NCBI GenBank assembly: GCA_008802785.1
Contig: VUYT01000014.1
Coordinates: forward strand, 407,568 to 471,567
Source: Symmetrospora coprosmae
Lineage: Eukaryota; Basidiomycota; Cystobasidiomycetes; Symmetrosporaceae
Direction: 5' to 3'
Length of the DNA stretch: 64,000 bases
Positions within the stretch are counted from its first letter, which is position 1. Every line of letters starts with the position of its first letter. The position numbers were made by a program, and so were the translations under genes. The notes beneath the pieces were generated by a model, which was not told the DNA's origin, did no database searches, and saw only the letters and a list, made by a program, of their open reading frames with translations. Shown piece after piece: positions 9,679 to 23,600 of the stretch.

Positions 9679-12600
9679 TTATGCCCCCGTAGAGATTGAG
9701 ACGGTGTCCCTATCCCAGCTCCCATTGGAAGCGCTATGTGCGCTGTGCTGTCGGGAGTGATGCCCTCCAGGATGCGGAGTGGTACGCGCTGCCGCCCGCT
9801 CTGCAGATAATCGAGCGTAAGCGAGTCGATGAAAGATGTTGAGCGACGCAAGGAACTTGTTTCCGGTCTGTCGAAGCAAAAAGGGGCGAAAAGAGCCAGT
9901 TAGCCTTTGGGAAGTCTTGAGCGGCCATGTCGATGCAGACACGCACAGGGTGGGCATTGAGCGTGTCCAGAAGGTCCAGGGTGTGATTGCGGACCGCAGT
10001 AGATGGATGGAACAGACCAAAAGCGATCGGCAGCAGACCGCTGAAATGAGACGGCAAATGCGAGAGGAGCTGAAGGTGGCGCGACAAGAAGGAGGTCAAT
10101 CTCACGTAGCGCGAAGCTGGGTCATAGGAGCATCACTCACCTCAATGATTTGCTCATCAGTCTTGACACCATCGCGTAGTCCACGCATAACGGCCTCGAC
10201 CTCTGCATCGCTCATCTTCTTGCTGCTCCGCAGGCGCATGATCTGATGATGTAGGTCCATGCCTCTGACAGGACGGGCCGAGGCATCGCTCATCCACTCG
10301 GCCTTGTACGCCTCGTAGCATTTCGTCCTGCGCCATCCTTCGATCCGGCCCGTGTTGCTCGCGAGCTCGCGGCGGACCTCGTCCGAGCTCGTCCCGCTCG
10401 GAAAGACGAGACCCGAGCCCAGGCGCCCCGCAGCCGCCAGTCCGGCGCTGAACGGCATGCTCGCGTGGTCGATGCTCGTCGCGCCAAACGTGTCCTCCTC
10501 CCACCGCGATGCGAGCCGCACGAAGCGCCGCACGTAGTCGACAAAGCGCGCGCGGATGACAGACTCGCCAAAATGCGCCTGCACGGCTTGGACGACTTCG
10601 TCCATGAATAGATTATCAAACGAGTCGATCCGCGTCTCGATCTTTGCTGCGCCCGCGCCCGCCGCTGCGGCACTCCCAGCCCCGGGTCCGCCTGCACCGG
10701 GGACGCGTCCTATCTCCTGCTCGCTGTTTGACCGCTTCATGCCTGTGATGCCGGCGCCCTCACGACCAAAGGGCATTGTGCCCGAGACGGCCGAAATCGG
10801 CTCCGGGCTGGTCATCTCGTCGACGCTCGTCGAAGACATTGACGCTGGCGGCCCGTTACTTCCACCGTGCTGTGTCGACGTGTGCGTTGTCGTCGACGAG
10901 GTAGACAAGGACAGCTGTGAGGCGTTGGACGAGGATGAGAAGGACGAGCCGGTGGTGGGCATTTGCTGAATGTCCTTTGAGATGTGTATGCGGCCAGTCT
11001 CGATGTTGCAGAGCACATCCCAGGTGGAAGTCAGGTCTTCGAAGCGGGGGTTGCTGACGCCGGCGATGTAGCCAGGGCTGTCGCGGCGACATTTATCAGC
11101 TGTACTCCACGACCTGCAGCAAGGAAGCGAGGCAGTCTCACACTCCTAGCTGGTTATCGAGGTTGGTCAGGTTGCTGTAGGGGAAGCAGCGGTCGACCAG
11201 ATCCGAACCGAAGAAGATGCCGCCTCCGGATCCCAGCGCGGCAGCCGAGAGGACAAAGTTTGACACCTGCGATGCAGGCTGACCGCTTCCTCCGAGGAAG
11301 AGAACCCGCTTGTACGTAATAAGCGCATTGAAGAGGACAATAATCGGCGGTGTGAGCGCGCCGTTCGTGTGGAGGTGCGGATGCACGGGCCCGACAGTGC
11401 CCGTGAAGTGGGAGAAGGTCTGAATGAGCGTAATGAGGGAGTACTGTCGTGCGAAAGACAGAGTGTCAGAGCACGGGCGACAAAAAGGCCATGGAAACGG
11501 GTTGACCTACATCGCCGACTTCGTGCTGGAATGTCGCCAAGGGCAGCCGTATCGGCAGGGACAAGCCATTGTACGCCACATGCGTATCGAAGAAGTGAGT
11601 ATCTCGCAGCTCCTTGCTGCGCGACAAAGACCGCTGCATGGGCAAGGGCTGCTGCCTTTGGCCTGATCCTGACCCGGCCCCGGACCCGGACGTCCCTGGT
11701 CGACCGAGGGAGCTACCGCTGACCACGCGAGTGCGAGGCTTGGCTAGCTCGTCGGCGTAGTTGTGAATGCTCGCTGACGAGGTCGGCCGGATGGCGAGCT
11801 CCGGGATGCCGCTCTCCAGCCCGAGTCCCTGCCCCTGCGCCCCGTTCAGAGTATTCGCGGGCGTTGGCGTCTGGCTGCGCGCTGATGCGTCAGCTTGACC
11901 ATCTCCAGTCGCACTTGCAGTGTGACCGTGCGACGGCTCCTCTGGGAAGTGGAACTTCTCATCGAACAAGTCCTTCCTCTCTGAGTTCCGCAAGACGATC
12001 TTTTCGTCAGGAGAGAAGCGCGGAGCGTGGGAGATGTCGATGCTGTTGATGGCTTCGTAGAGGCGCTTGAGGACTGTCGGTAACGGCTCATTGAAATAGT
12101 CTTCCAGGGCGAGGAGCAGGACGGGCTGCCGGGTGAGTCGCAGAGCATTGCGGGCAGCCACGTGAGCCTGAGCTACCGAAGTTATGCCTGGTCCTCCATC
12201 AGCCCGCCGGACGCACCTTGAATATCTGTATGAAGGGATGTCGGCTGCACACTGCCAGAGCTTTGACGAGTGCGCCTCTGTAGCGCAACGCATGAAGAAG
12301 GGCAGCGATGCGGCGCAGGACGTCAATACAGCCCGGCGACATGCACGTGTTGCCGCCCTAGGCAGACTCTCGGCCAGACAAGGCAGACTGACCGCTTGTA
12401 TGTCGAGCCCTGCTTGGTCCTGACCAGGCTCATGACGTAGAGGAGGTCCTGCTGCTCGCCCGTGCCTTTGCCATCTGTCACTGCGGCTCCGGCTCTCCCG
12501 CTGCTGCCAGGCCCCGTCGGATGACCGCTGGCGTCGTTCGCGGCAGCCGCAGCAGCCAGGTCATTGTTGCTATCGCTAAAGTCGATGGCGCTCTGCTCGC

Positions 12601-12898
12601 TGTCCTGCAGCAGCTCTGCCCTCACGGTGGTCGCTCTTGTCTGGTTGAGGTAGAAGACGGTCCAGTCCTCTGAGCGGAGGTGGGCTCCGTCCGGCAGCAT
12701 GAGCTCTGCGAGGAGGCTGCCAGCGCGCGGGGAGATGCGGACGTGGTCAGTGGGAGTTGCTGTCATGGGGAATGAGGCTGCCACCCACTGGGCATCGCAC
12801 CCAGTCGGGGCAGGGTACTCGTGGCGCAGGGTGGAGCCCTCGTCAATGTCGAACTCGGCGAGGAGGATGTACTCGCAGTTGCGCATGGATGGGGCCAT
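9679..12898 (-). CDS. AFI1: Afi1/MesA-type polarity protein (Arf3-docking and SPA/DENN-like)
   Basis: Seven exons (12393-12898, 12217-12277, 11511-12125, 11142-11443, 10141-11077, 9947-10069, 9679-9867) join in phase to 910 residues. The N-terminus reads CEYILLAEFDIDEGSTLRHE, the docking domain by which Afi1 binds the GTPase Arf3/Arf6. GALVKALAVCSRHPFIQIFK and PVLLLALEDYF follow. The SPA (stabilisation of polarity axis) segment begins near residue 395 with PHLHTNGALTPPIIVLFNAL and YKRVLFLGGSGQPASQV, and the fold continues through DNLFMDEVVQAVQAHFGE and WRRTKCYEAYKAEW. Long Ser/Thr/Gly-rich linkers separate the conserved blocks. The last exons (GLLPIAFGLFHPSTAVRNHT, NKFLASLNIFHRLAYARL) finish the DENN-like tail. 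In fungi this protein helps localise polarity factors at growing tips. The upstream side faces separase. Confidence 0.85.
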
Positions 12899-13072
12899 CT
12901 TGGATGGGTTTGCGCACAGAGGCTGCTGCTGTGCTGTGCTGTGCTATGCTGGATGGTCTGCAATTATCATGGCCATTGCGATGGATGGACGTGGGGTGAG
13001 GTGCATCGCAGAGGCGTGGCTGCCTCTCTGTCCCGGACTGACCGGACCGCGCAGCAGCCTGCGAGGAGGAGG
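12899..13072. promoter_or_regulatory. Shared upstream region of AFI1 and separase
   Basis: About 174 bp lie between the divergent ATGs at 12898 (-) and 13073 (+). It contains a short tgctgtgctgtgctgtgctat run near 12930. No TATA box or other known site is recognised. Confidence 0.35.
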
Positions 13073-16000
13073 ATGGCCACAGCAGACGGAGGAAGGGGAC
13101 CACCGCCTCCGCCTCCATCTCGGAGGAGAGCGCTGGCAGGAGGCGCAACTGTGACTGCTGCTGCTGCTGGAAATTCTGGGACGGCTCCGTCAACCGCCGG
13201 CAGGGCAACGCGTCCAGTGCAGCAGCAGCAGCTGCAGCTGCAGCAGTCAACAACGGCGACCGCGGCCAGGACACGTACAGCGGCAACATCAGTGAGAACA
13301 GCAGCAAGCACACACGCGGACAATGATGCCAAGCTCAACAGTGCCGCTCTCGCTGGATCGCGCACCCTCAAACCCCGTCAGCCAACAGCTGCAGCGCCCG
13401 CGACCTCTGGCAGAGCAACAACGGGACTCGTAAAGCGAGAACGCGTCGCAACAGCAGCCAAGTCGGCGGCACCGCCAAAGAAGCCGGAACCCACTCCCAG
13501 GATGACCGCGTCCACCGCGCAGACTGTCTTCGAGCCCCTCGCGGACCGCGACGCCGTCCTGGCCACAATGAATCAGATCAACAGCGTCATCTCCCGCTTG
13601 ACCACCGCCAAAAAACCAGGCTCGACATCCCCGCCAGACCCACGCGCCCGCTATCAGGAAGCTAGCATTGCTCTACGGAGGTTGCGAGCGTACACAGGGG
13701 TCCTCCTGGACATTCGCAAGCGGATGGAAATCGAGAAGGGCGCTCTCATATACGTCGCGTTCCTGAACGAGGCTGGAGACGTGAGTGCCGCGAGCGTTTA
13801 TGGGCTTGGACCCCTTCTGCGTGTCATGGTCGAACATGCTGACGCATGCGATCTTGTTTTCGCAGTATGACCTGGCTTTGCAGCAGCTTGGCGAGTCCAA
13901 GCCTGCTGTGGACAAGCTGTACCCTGCGGCTATGCGCGCGGCGGCCCCGCCTTCAAGCACAGACGATCTAGCAGAGGAGCTTGCCAACCTGACAATCAAC
14001 GCGGAGACTGCGCAGCCGCTGGATCAAGCGAGCTCATCTGCGAGCCGAGCTTTGGCACTGCTCGACTGCCAGCTACCTGCTCATGACAAGAGGTGGACAC
14101 CAGACCTCCTCAATCACATCCTGCTGAGCCAGCACCACGCGCTCACCGCCTCGCTTGGTCAGCTCTCCGCCAATGGCAGTCCCTCCTCGCCCGCACAATG
14201 GCGCGCCCTGCTTGAACAGCTAAAGCAAGGCGCGGGGCCACTGGCGCTTGCTCGCGACGTCTCACCTCAGCTTGTGATGGAGGACAGCACGAGCAGGAAG
14301 ATGGATGCAGCAATGTCTGGTATCTTCAGCACCATCATGCGGCATCTAGGCCCCTCAAACCCGCCTCGATCCGCCGACGAGGCGACCGACCCTCCCGCGG
14401 AGGCGCTCTTCGGGCTCAGGATCTATGCCCTCGAGTGTCTCATGCGCAGCAGGACGTTTCTCAACCCGCAGGATGCGGAAGCCGAGCCCCGGACGGCGAT
14501 GCCGGCTGAAGACACGCTCGCCGTGCATCTGCATCGCGCGACACTAGCGTACTGCAAGGCGCTTGTCACGAATGGCGTACCGGAGACGCAGCTCGCGAGC
14601 GTCATCGGCGAGGCCGTCGCCGGCGTTCTCGGCCGCGTGCAGGAAGTCCTGCCGTCTCGCTCCATGCGTGGAGAATCGAAGATGCGGACGTATTTGGAAT
14701 GGCTGGAGCAGATCGCGAGTAAGGGAGCACATGCGACACTGCTAGGCGCCGTTGCCAGGATGCTGCGATCGGAGGCGAAAATCGAAGACGATGAGCCTGT
14801 TGGCGAGACGGGGCAAGTGACCGCGGAGGAAGTGCAGAAGAAGATCAGCGTGCTCTGCAGAAAGCTCGGAGCGGAGACAGTCCTCTGCGAAAAGTGGATC
14901 AAGCGCGCTGGCGCAGACGCGTACGACTCGACCGTCCTTGAGGGCACGCTCGACGCGCTGCAAGCCGTGCTGCGTGCGCAGTCTGCCACGTCAATCGAAG
15001 ACGCACAGCAGCAGAAGCTCGCCTTGGCTCTGGAGCGGCTACATTTCTACCTTGCTCGTGCGCTGCGGAGCTCAGCTTTCTCGGCAGCTCCGCAGGCGAA
15101 CGGAATGCTCGCAGATCTACTCAGTCGGGCAGCGCGCGTCGTCGAAGACTCTCTTGTCTTCACGCAGGGACAGCCAATCAGTACGCTCCCTTCCGCGGCA
15201 CTGGACAGCCTCCTGCTCCTTGCTCGGAAGACGCTACTCCCCGACGATCCGTCCAGTGCACCCCGCGCTCTGGCCTGTCTCGCGCGTGCCCAAGCCTTTC
15301 TGGCTACCCTCAACAGTCGACCGGACTTCGCAGAGCTCAAACGGGCCGTATCTTCTACGGCCTTCAATCTCGGCGGCACGCTGTACAATGCCGAAAAGTA
15401 CGCCGCGGCGATACCGTTCCTCGCTCTCGCCTGCGAGTTGGCGGACGGTAGCACGCCTGCCAGCTCGGCTGCAAGTCTCGACAGTTCGCCAGCAAGCACG
15501 CAGCTGCCAAAGCGGTGGGAGCTGCTTGGCCTTGCACACCTGCAGGTCCGGGAAAAGAAGGAGGCTGCCGACGCATTTGGCCAGGCTCTGGCCTGCGCCG
15601 CGGCCCCACCTGCGTCTGTGGAAGGCATAGCGCAAGACGCGTCGTTCACCAAGATTCTCTCGAGATACACCAAGTTGAGGCTGTTCGACCTGCTGCAGTC
15701 GCCTCAGGATGCGGCAGTGTCATCACTGTTTCCGGGCGTGGGCTCAAGCGCAAGAGCACGTATGCTCGAGCTGCAGATACAGTGTCTCGACAGCCATACG
15801 TCAAAGCCTGAGGCAGTCGCTGCCATGCAGAGCTGGCTCACCTTGGCAGAAAACTTTCACCGCGATGCTGGAGATGCGGCAGGGGAAAACGTCCAGGCTT
15901 TGGCTTGCGTACTTCTCCGCCAGATGGAGCTCTCCGCTACTCTGACTGGCTCGCTATCTTCGGAGGCTCTCGCCAACAAGGCTGTTGAAATAGGTCGGCT

Positions 16001-19000
16001 CATGGGCGGGAAGGACAGCGAGGACAGGAAAGCTGCGGCTACCATGCAGGGTTTTTCCAAGATCTGGCTTGCGTTCGATGCCGTTCGGCTCAAGCAAAAC
16101 GGATGCTCGAAGACCCTGGCCAAAGAAGCCAAAGAGGCGCTGAAGCTCCTGATCGACGCACAGCCAATCACTGGACCATCTGTGGATGCCTCGTTGACCG
16201 CATCAGCCAGTACTTCCAGCCTGAAGCCACGCACACTAACCAGTGCTGCCCAGCCAGTCACTGCTACTGGTTGTAGAACAGCCCGGACGACCAGGAAGAC
16301 CCTGACGAGCGCCGCAGCTGCAGCGACCGTCTCCAAGAAGCCCGCCGTGGCCAGCCATACCGTCGCCCGCAAGCCACTCTCTCCGAAGAACGCCACTCAG
16401 CCTGCTGTGGCGCGGACCCTCAACAGCACAACGCCGCCCAAAAAGCTACCGAAATCACCTTCGGCAAATGGCCTGCTTGGCTCTGGCTCGCCCAAGGCGA
16501 TAGCTGCCGTATCGAGACCTGCGCAACCCGGCTTCGAGAACGCCCCGAGAGCCCTATCAACTCTGTGTAAGCAATCCCGAAACTCAGGCGCCAAGCCGGT
16601 CGGATGCTGACGCTAGGCGACTTCAGCTGCTCTGGCCAGTCTTCTCGGCGCCTTTGGCCACACTTTCCTCCGCCTCTCGTGCTTGAAGCTCATTCGGCAC
16701 CTGCAAGACGCACGATCAGACGAGGGTGAGCCTGGTCGTCGACTCACGTGCTGCTCTGCCCGCAGTGAACTCAGCTGACGCCCCTCTACGCCTGCCAGAG
16801 TATGTGAAAGTCTCGACGCTGCTTGGCTACGAGTACCAGCAGCTTGGCAAATGGACTCGCGCAGAAGCAGTGCTCGCCAATGCAGAGAAGCGCTCGCAGA
16901 ACTCTGGCGTTTCAACACGGACAAGATTGGCGTGCCTGTTGCGTCAAGCGGACCTCACTTCTATCCGGGGCAAGCCCGAGAAAGGGTGAGTCGGCTCACC
17001 AACTATTATCTCCTGAACGATTACCTGACAGATCAGAGCGCCTTCGCAGCCTGTCCCTATACAGATCGGCTCTAGCTCTCGCCGAGAAGGACGACAAGGA
17101 CGAATGTGCCTCGGGCTCAAGTGCCCGAATCACAGCGAGGAGCCACTTCCTATTCCGGGTGGCGAATGCTGCATTGGTCTGCTCGGGCATTCAATTCCGA
17201 AATGTATGTTGCGCTCGGTCCCAGCCAGCTGTGCCCTTCATCAAGCTGCAGAGGCTGACAGCGCCACCCCGCATACACAGGGCTACCTCGCCGATGCTAT
17301 CACGTCCGCAGCCCAGGCCATCCGCCTCTCCAACCGGGCACTGGCCAACCTTGCCCGCCTCACAGCCTCGAGGCGCTCAGTCCCTTCGCAGACTGGCGCA
17401 AGGAGCAGTGTTTTCGACAAGGACGCCTCTCCAGTTGACACACCTCCCATTCCGCCAGTGGAGAAAGCTGGTGATGCCATCTCCGCCGGCGTGGCCTCTG
17501 TCGAAGATCAAGGCATTGGTTGGGACGTGTCCTCCATGCTTTCTGATGCCTTGCTGTGGATATCACACCTCTACTTTACACGTGGATCGCCTCGACCGGC
17601 CAGCTACTTCCTCGCCCAGGCCGTCGAGCTCGCTACCCATCTTGGTGCACCTCGCCTATTGGCAAAAATCGTCACCAAGCAAATCGACCTTCATCTCAGC
17701 CTCAAGGATAGCACCGCCATGCACGAAAGTCTTGCTCTGCTTACCAAGCTCGCAAGCGAGGATGGTGGCCTTAGTACCATTGAGATCAAGCGGATCAAGG
17801 CACACCTAGCTGTGCAGGAAACGGCTTTCGAGGACGCGGAGACCGGCTACACTGGTGCAGTAACAGCGCTTCAGAAACTCAACAAGGCTTACGCGGACAC
17901 AGAGGGCCAGCTATCAAGCCCTCCCAAGCCTGGATACCAACCTCGAGCCTCCCTCTCATCCTCTCGATCAGCTGCATGTGCGGTGGAAGCCATTCTCCCA
18001 GCTATGCAGAGCCAGATTCTCCAATCACACGGTAAGTTATCAGAGTTCGCGCTTCATCCGGCTTGGCCGCCACTCTAACCGAGCGACCCTGCAGTTTCGC
18101 TACTTTGCCTCGTTGAGCGAAGCGAAGATACCCCTCTTCTACTTCAGAGCATAGCGCAGTTGGCTCTCTCTGGCTTTGAACAAGCGGAAGAAGCGGTTCT
18201 CAATGCCAAGGTGAAGCTTGTTGCTGGCATGGCGAGTCTGCGCAGAGACCCGATAATGGGGCTCCTGCAGGATTCAGGTGCGTCTGAAATGGCTTGTGCC
18301 TCGAGCCAAGACGAGCTTCGCTAACACGTTAGTCTTGCTCCAGTCCTGTCGGTACCCTGCCTTGGTGCAATGTCTGTCGGGAGCCGATCGCCAACTCGTC
18401 AAGAAGCTTTGGCCTTCCTAGCCGAGATCGAATTGCGATTGATGGAAGCTGCCAGCAGTAGCGGGAATGGGCTCACCACTTTCAGGTGGAAAGAGGTCTG
18501 CATTTCAATCGCATTGCTGCGAATTCTCCAGTCGGTGCTTGGTGGAGGGGTCTCGGTTCCTTCTACTGAAGTAGCAGCTGCCCTCGGTACGTCGCGATTG
18601 CCATCTGTGCAGCGAGGCCAGTACAGCTGACTGCCATATAAATAGACGGTAATGCCTCTCTTGCACTCCGCCGGGAGATGCTGGAGTGCATCAACATTAA
18701 GGTATCGCACGGGATTATGCCTGACGATCTACAATGGCCAGGGTCCGCTTCGAAAGCCCGCACAGCGGCAGGCGCATCTTTGGCACAGTACTGGCACGCG
18801 CTTCAGGTCCGATACTCGGCTGGTCTGTCCCAGGGCATGCCCTCTGTTGGCTCGTTCACGACATCATTACCGCTCGACTGGGCCGTGCTCTCGCTGCACC
18901 TGTCGCTCGACCATCTTAGCATCATCGCAGTCAGGTATGCGCATGGCCGCCAGCCTATCGTGATGCAGCTGCCTCTCGACAGACTAGGCAAGCGGGAGGG

Positions 19001-20463
19001 CGAAGATCATCTACTCTCTTGCGACCTTGCGAGGGGCGAGATGCTCGAGATCATCCGAGGCAGCAATACCACCTCGCAGCAGGCGAAGGACATCACCAGT
19101 GTCGAAGGCCGCAGAGCTTGGTGGAAGGAGAGGAAGGACCTCGAAACGCGACTGGCAACCTTACTCGTGAACATCGACGAGCGCTGGTTCGGAGCATTCA
19201 GGGTGAGTGCGGTCCCGGCGACAGGTAGAGAGGGACCCATGGCTGATGTTCCATTGCAGTCCATCCTGACGAGGTCAACAAGCCAGCCATTCGCAAGCAA
19301 GGCCGCGGACACCTTCCAGACGCAACTCAATCAAGTGCTGCGGAAAGCCATTCTGACAACACGAGACAACAAGACCGTGCAAGTCCAGCTCGACGCGCAT
19401 GTTATGGAATGCTTCCTTGCGTTAACCAATGCGACCACCGATGATGATTTGGAAGACCTCTTCCATTTCGTCCTCGACACCTACCAATTCTGCGGAGTCC
19501 GCATTGCGCCGGACGAAATCGACGTTGACCAAGCCGTGGTCGATCTGAGAGCGGCTCTCGATGAATATCTCCAGGCCGCTCACCCGCTCGCGTCAGGTGA
19601 TGACGACCATCTCTTCCTGGTATTGGACAAATCGCTCCACCTCTTTCCTTGGGAGTCCCTGCCTTCGATGCAATCGCGGTCGATCAGCCGACTGCCCTCG
19701 CTGTCGTTCCTGCAAGACAGGCTCGAACTACGCAAGCATCTCGCTACCGACACTAACTACCCTGGTATCATCATCGATCCCAGGAGCACATATTACGCTT
19801 TGAACCCAGGAGGCGACCTCAAGCACACGCAGAACGAGTTCGGGTCCTGGTTGGCCTCCCAAGGGTGGAGCGGTATTGCTGGTCGCAGACCCATGGAAGA
19901 GGAACTCAAGGGGGCTCTCGCCAGCCATGATCTCTTCCTGTAAGTCCTCCTCCGCTGCCCCTGTATGCGTCTGGCCCCCTGACGATCGGGATGTCGGGCT
20001 TGACAGTTACTTCGGCCACGGCGGAGCAGAGCAATACATACGCTCGCAGACGATTCGGAATCTGCCAAAGTGCGCCACTGCCCTGCTCTGGGGATGTTCC
20101 TCGGGCCACCTCAAAGAGCAAGGTGACTTCGAAGAAACGGGCATTCCGTGGACTTACATGCTGTCCGGGTCGTGGGTTCCCGCCAATTACATACCTGCGT
20201 CGCACGCGAGCCTTACTGACCCTAGATCTCATGCTGCTTTGCGCAGTCCGGCTGTAGTGGCCAATCTTTGGGACGTAACCGACAAGGACATCGACCGGCT
20301 CACTAAAAGCACATTCGAACATTTCGGCCTCGGCTCAGGCCAGGTCAACCAAAAGTCTCTTCCCGCTGCTGTGGCCGCAGCTCGAGGCGAATGCACTCTT
20401 CGCTATCTCAACGGCGCGGCGCCAGTCGTCTTCGGTATTCCGGTGAGACTGCTGAGTCGTTGA
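13073..20463 (+). CDS. ESP1: Separase, cohesin-cleaving cysteine protease
   Basis: Twelve exons (13073-13780, 13866-16566, 16627-16725, 16766-16985, 17032-17203, 17281-18031, 18095-18277, 18344-18586, 18646-19202, 19260-19939, 20007-20171, 20247-20463) give 2231 residues. Separase cleaves the cohesin subunit Scc1 at anaphase onset. The long N-terminal part is a TPR-like helical solenoid with basic, low-complexity linkers near residues 40-150 and 1040-1130. The C-terminal protease domain has the catalytic His in LYFGHGGAEQYI (codon 20017-20019) and Cys in ALLWGCSSGHL (codon 20095-20097). FLVLDKSLHLFPWESLPSMQ upstream is also typical. The active site therefore looks intact. The intron at 19203-19259 is 57 bp and stop-free. 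Neighbouring AFI1 is divergent. The 5' exon is Gln/Thr/Ala-rich, and its ATG is chosen as the first before the conserved frame. Confidence 0.93.
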
Positions 20464-20610
20464 ACTTGTATTTTGGTAGTGACTTCAGTCAGTCATCGTC
20501 GTTGTACATAGTCCCGCCCGTTGCGAGCAGCTGCTGCGAGTTCTTCTTTCGCCAGAAGGCGACCCTCATCCATTCCGATTGTTTCGCCTGTTCTATGTGT
20601 GTGTGTATAG

Positions 20611-23600
20611 CTACATGGGCACCAACGGGACCTGGCACGTCGGACAGCGGTTGTTTGTCAAAAAATACGAGCGTATACAGGGTTCCGCGTGGAAGACGTG
20701 ACAGCATAGAGGTAGAACGGCTGCATATCGGGGAGCGTCAGCTAGTCCGTGGAAGCGGCGAGATCTGGACGGCAAGGGCTCACCAGCTAGCTCGTCCTCT
20801 GCGGTACGGCGAAGCGAGCGGCCCATCTCGATAAGCTCGCGCAATACGAACATGCTGTTTAGAAGGGAGCCAACGCACCTTTGAACTGGGTGAGGCAGAT
20901 AGAACACCTGTTACAGGTCATGCCAAGACACGAATGCTTCTGCTTCATTTTACCCTTCTTGTCGATTCTTCGGCGCTCGAGCTCTACGCGGCCGACTGGC
21001 AGGGAATCGATCTCTTCCGCAGTGGCTGGGCGCGTGGTACCCAGGACTTCATCGAGCAGCTGGGACGACTGGCAAAATCCACTCTCTCAGCAGATTGCTT
21101 CGCCACCTCCTTGCACACGCATTTCACTTACGTTCTCTGTCCCCCGATCCTCCATCTGAGAAATCATAACCTCCAGGTCCGTCACATCGGACTGATTCTG
21201 GGGCGGTGGTATCTCTTCTACAGAGTCGACCGGCTCTCGTAGCGTGTCGTTGGCAAGTGGCATAGTATATTGCTCATTTGCCGCAGTCACCGGTGCGGTG
21301 AAGGGATCTTCGCTGATCGGAGGGATTGGCAGAGGTCTTCGAGGGCGAGCGCGTTCTGTCTTGGGGCTGGAAGGAGGAAGCGTAGCATTCGGGACCGATG
21401 ACGAGTAGACATGCCGCGGCCGACTATTCAGAGTCGCTCGAACATTCTCGCTGGGCGGGTTGTTGCCCGAGGGTGAAGAAAGATGTCGGGCCATGTCACT
21501 GGAACGCGATTGGGGCGATGGATACGCCATAGACTGAGGTCTACGCGTTGCTCCGGATCTCTGTAGCATGCTGCCCGAAGGCGACCTTGCCCGGCCGTAT
21601 ATTCCGCCTGCAGAATCGTGGTCTGCGCGACGAGGGGTCAGATCCGCAAACGGGTTGCCTGGTGCGATTGTCTCATCGTCTGCGAGCTCTGGCGGATCAA
21701 TCGACCGTATGCTCGCTGGACGGCTTGGAAGAGCCGGAGCAGCAGAAACCTGTCCTGACAGCTGAACTGGCAGCCGCCTCGCGGATAGGTCGTTTTCCGA
21801 GATGAACGGGTCGTGGTCCGGCACCAGCGCCTGGGCAGATGCTGATTGAGCCGCCGGAGCCGGATGATGAGGCACCGGTGGAAGCCTGCGAGCTTCCGGA
21901 TGTTGTTGTGCGGGCTGAATATGGCGACGAGGCATCGCCGGAACAGGCGCTGCCGCCGAGAAACCCTGGGAGCCGTCTAGGCCGAGGAAGCTAAGAGCCC
22001 TGGTGGTCGCGCTAGCTGCTAGCTGTGCCAGTACTGGGGCATTGGAGTTGTCGTCGCGCCCCGCAGTTTCCCAGGCGAAGTTCGGGAGTCGTGGTTGCAC
22101 TGAAAGCGGCTGCACCGGCTGCCCGACCGTCTCCCAATGATCTGTATTCTCGTCGGCTTCAGCGACACCGGACAGCGCTCCGGGCATAGTCCGAGCATCA
22201 TTCCTGCCTGCCAGCTCCGGCCGCTCATCAAACAGCCTTAAGGTCTTTGCCAGGTTTTCTTGTACGCTCGTGCTCTCCCATATGCCGCCCCACCGCTTGG
22301 CCGGTACTGGCGGAGGCTTTCGCTTGATACTTAGAGGCCTGGAAAGAATGGCAGAATGCCGCTTCCCATCCTCTGTTCTCCTCCACGAGGCTGCTGCCGT
22401 CTCTTTCTGACCGTCATAGCCATGAAGAGTACTATTAGACGTTGAGGGTGGGCCGACTCCAGATGGCAGGGATACGAGCGATGACGCGGGCTTGTGTGTA
22501 GCCGAATCCTCGTCGGCAGAATCGCTATCGGAATCCGATTTGCCTTCTCCTGGAGAAGATAACGAGGTCTCCTCGTTTGCATCACCTTCCGATGAACTCG
22601 AGGGAGAGTCGGTGGAGTGAAGGCTCGGTGATCGCTCCTGATGTCGAGACAGTTTGCGCAAATTGTCCATCGATAGCGGGTCGGACGTGACGCGAGGTGG
22701 CGCCCGGGGGAGTACCATCTCTGGGAGACTCGGTTCTTCTTCCGGTACTCCGACTCTAGCTGTGGATGGGCGTCGCTGGCCGGACGGAGAGCGCACGTCA
22801 GTCTCTACCGCCTTCTTGCCAGTCTTGGTGCCTTCCTTCCGTAAGTTGGCAATCCGCTTCGTGGTGCGCGAGGGTCCCGAGGTAGCGTTGGGTGTTGTGT
22901 CGGTAATTTTGCTCTGGGCGTGGCTGTTCACCGTCGCGGGCTCGGGGGCTAGCTGCGCCTGCTCTTGTACATTTACTGACCGCTGTGCCAGGCTCGCAGA
23001 TGAGCCAGCACTGCTGGCCACTTGTGCGAGAGGCTGGAGCGCCCGCGTTGTAGAGGGCCGCGAGACGCTCCTGCTTTCACCTAGAGGCCTTGTTTCGAGA
23101 TTTGCAGTCAGCTGCTTGACGAGCTCCGACATGGGTCGCTGTCCTGCATTTCCAGCTGCTGCTGACTGAGTTGGCTGTGTCTCTACAGTCGATACGGACT
23201 CGGCAGGTGCTGCTTCGGGCACCGCCGAGGTGCTGGAATCGCGACCGAGGGGCTTGCTCGTGGACCAGGTGGTTTTTGGCCGATCCACAATCGAGCTTTG
23301 CGGAGCAGGTGCCGCAGACGAAGCCGCGATAGCTGGACTCAGACCGCCACTGTTCGAGGATGGCGACCGTGGAGGCTGTACGCTAGAGCTGGTCGGCGAC
23401 GTCTCAATGACGCTTCCGAGCGTCTTTGATGTCTGTCGCTCCGCATCAAAACGCTTCAGCCTGGCTCGACGGACCGAGCCGATGGACGGAAATCGGCCAG
23501 AAAGCGACTCTCGAATGTCGCTGGGAGATATCTGCCGCTGCTGCCCGGGCGACGCATGCCCATTCGGACTAGACATGGCAAGTGACAGCGATGTTGGAAC

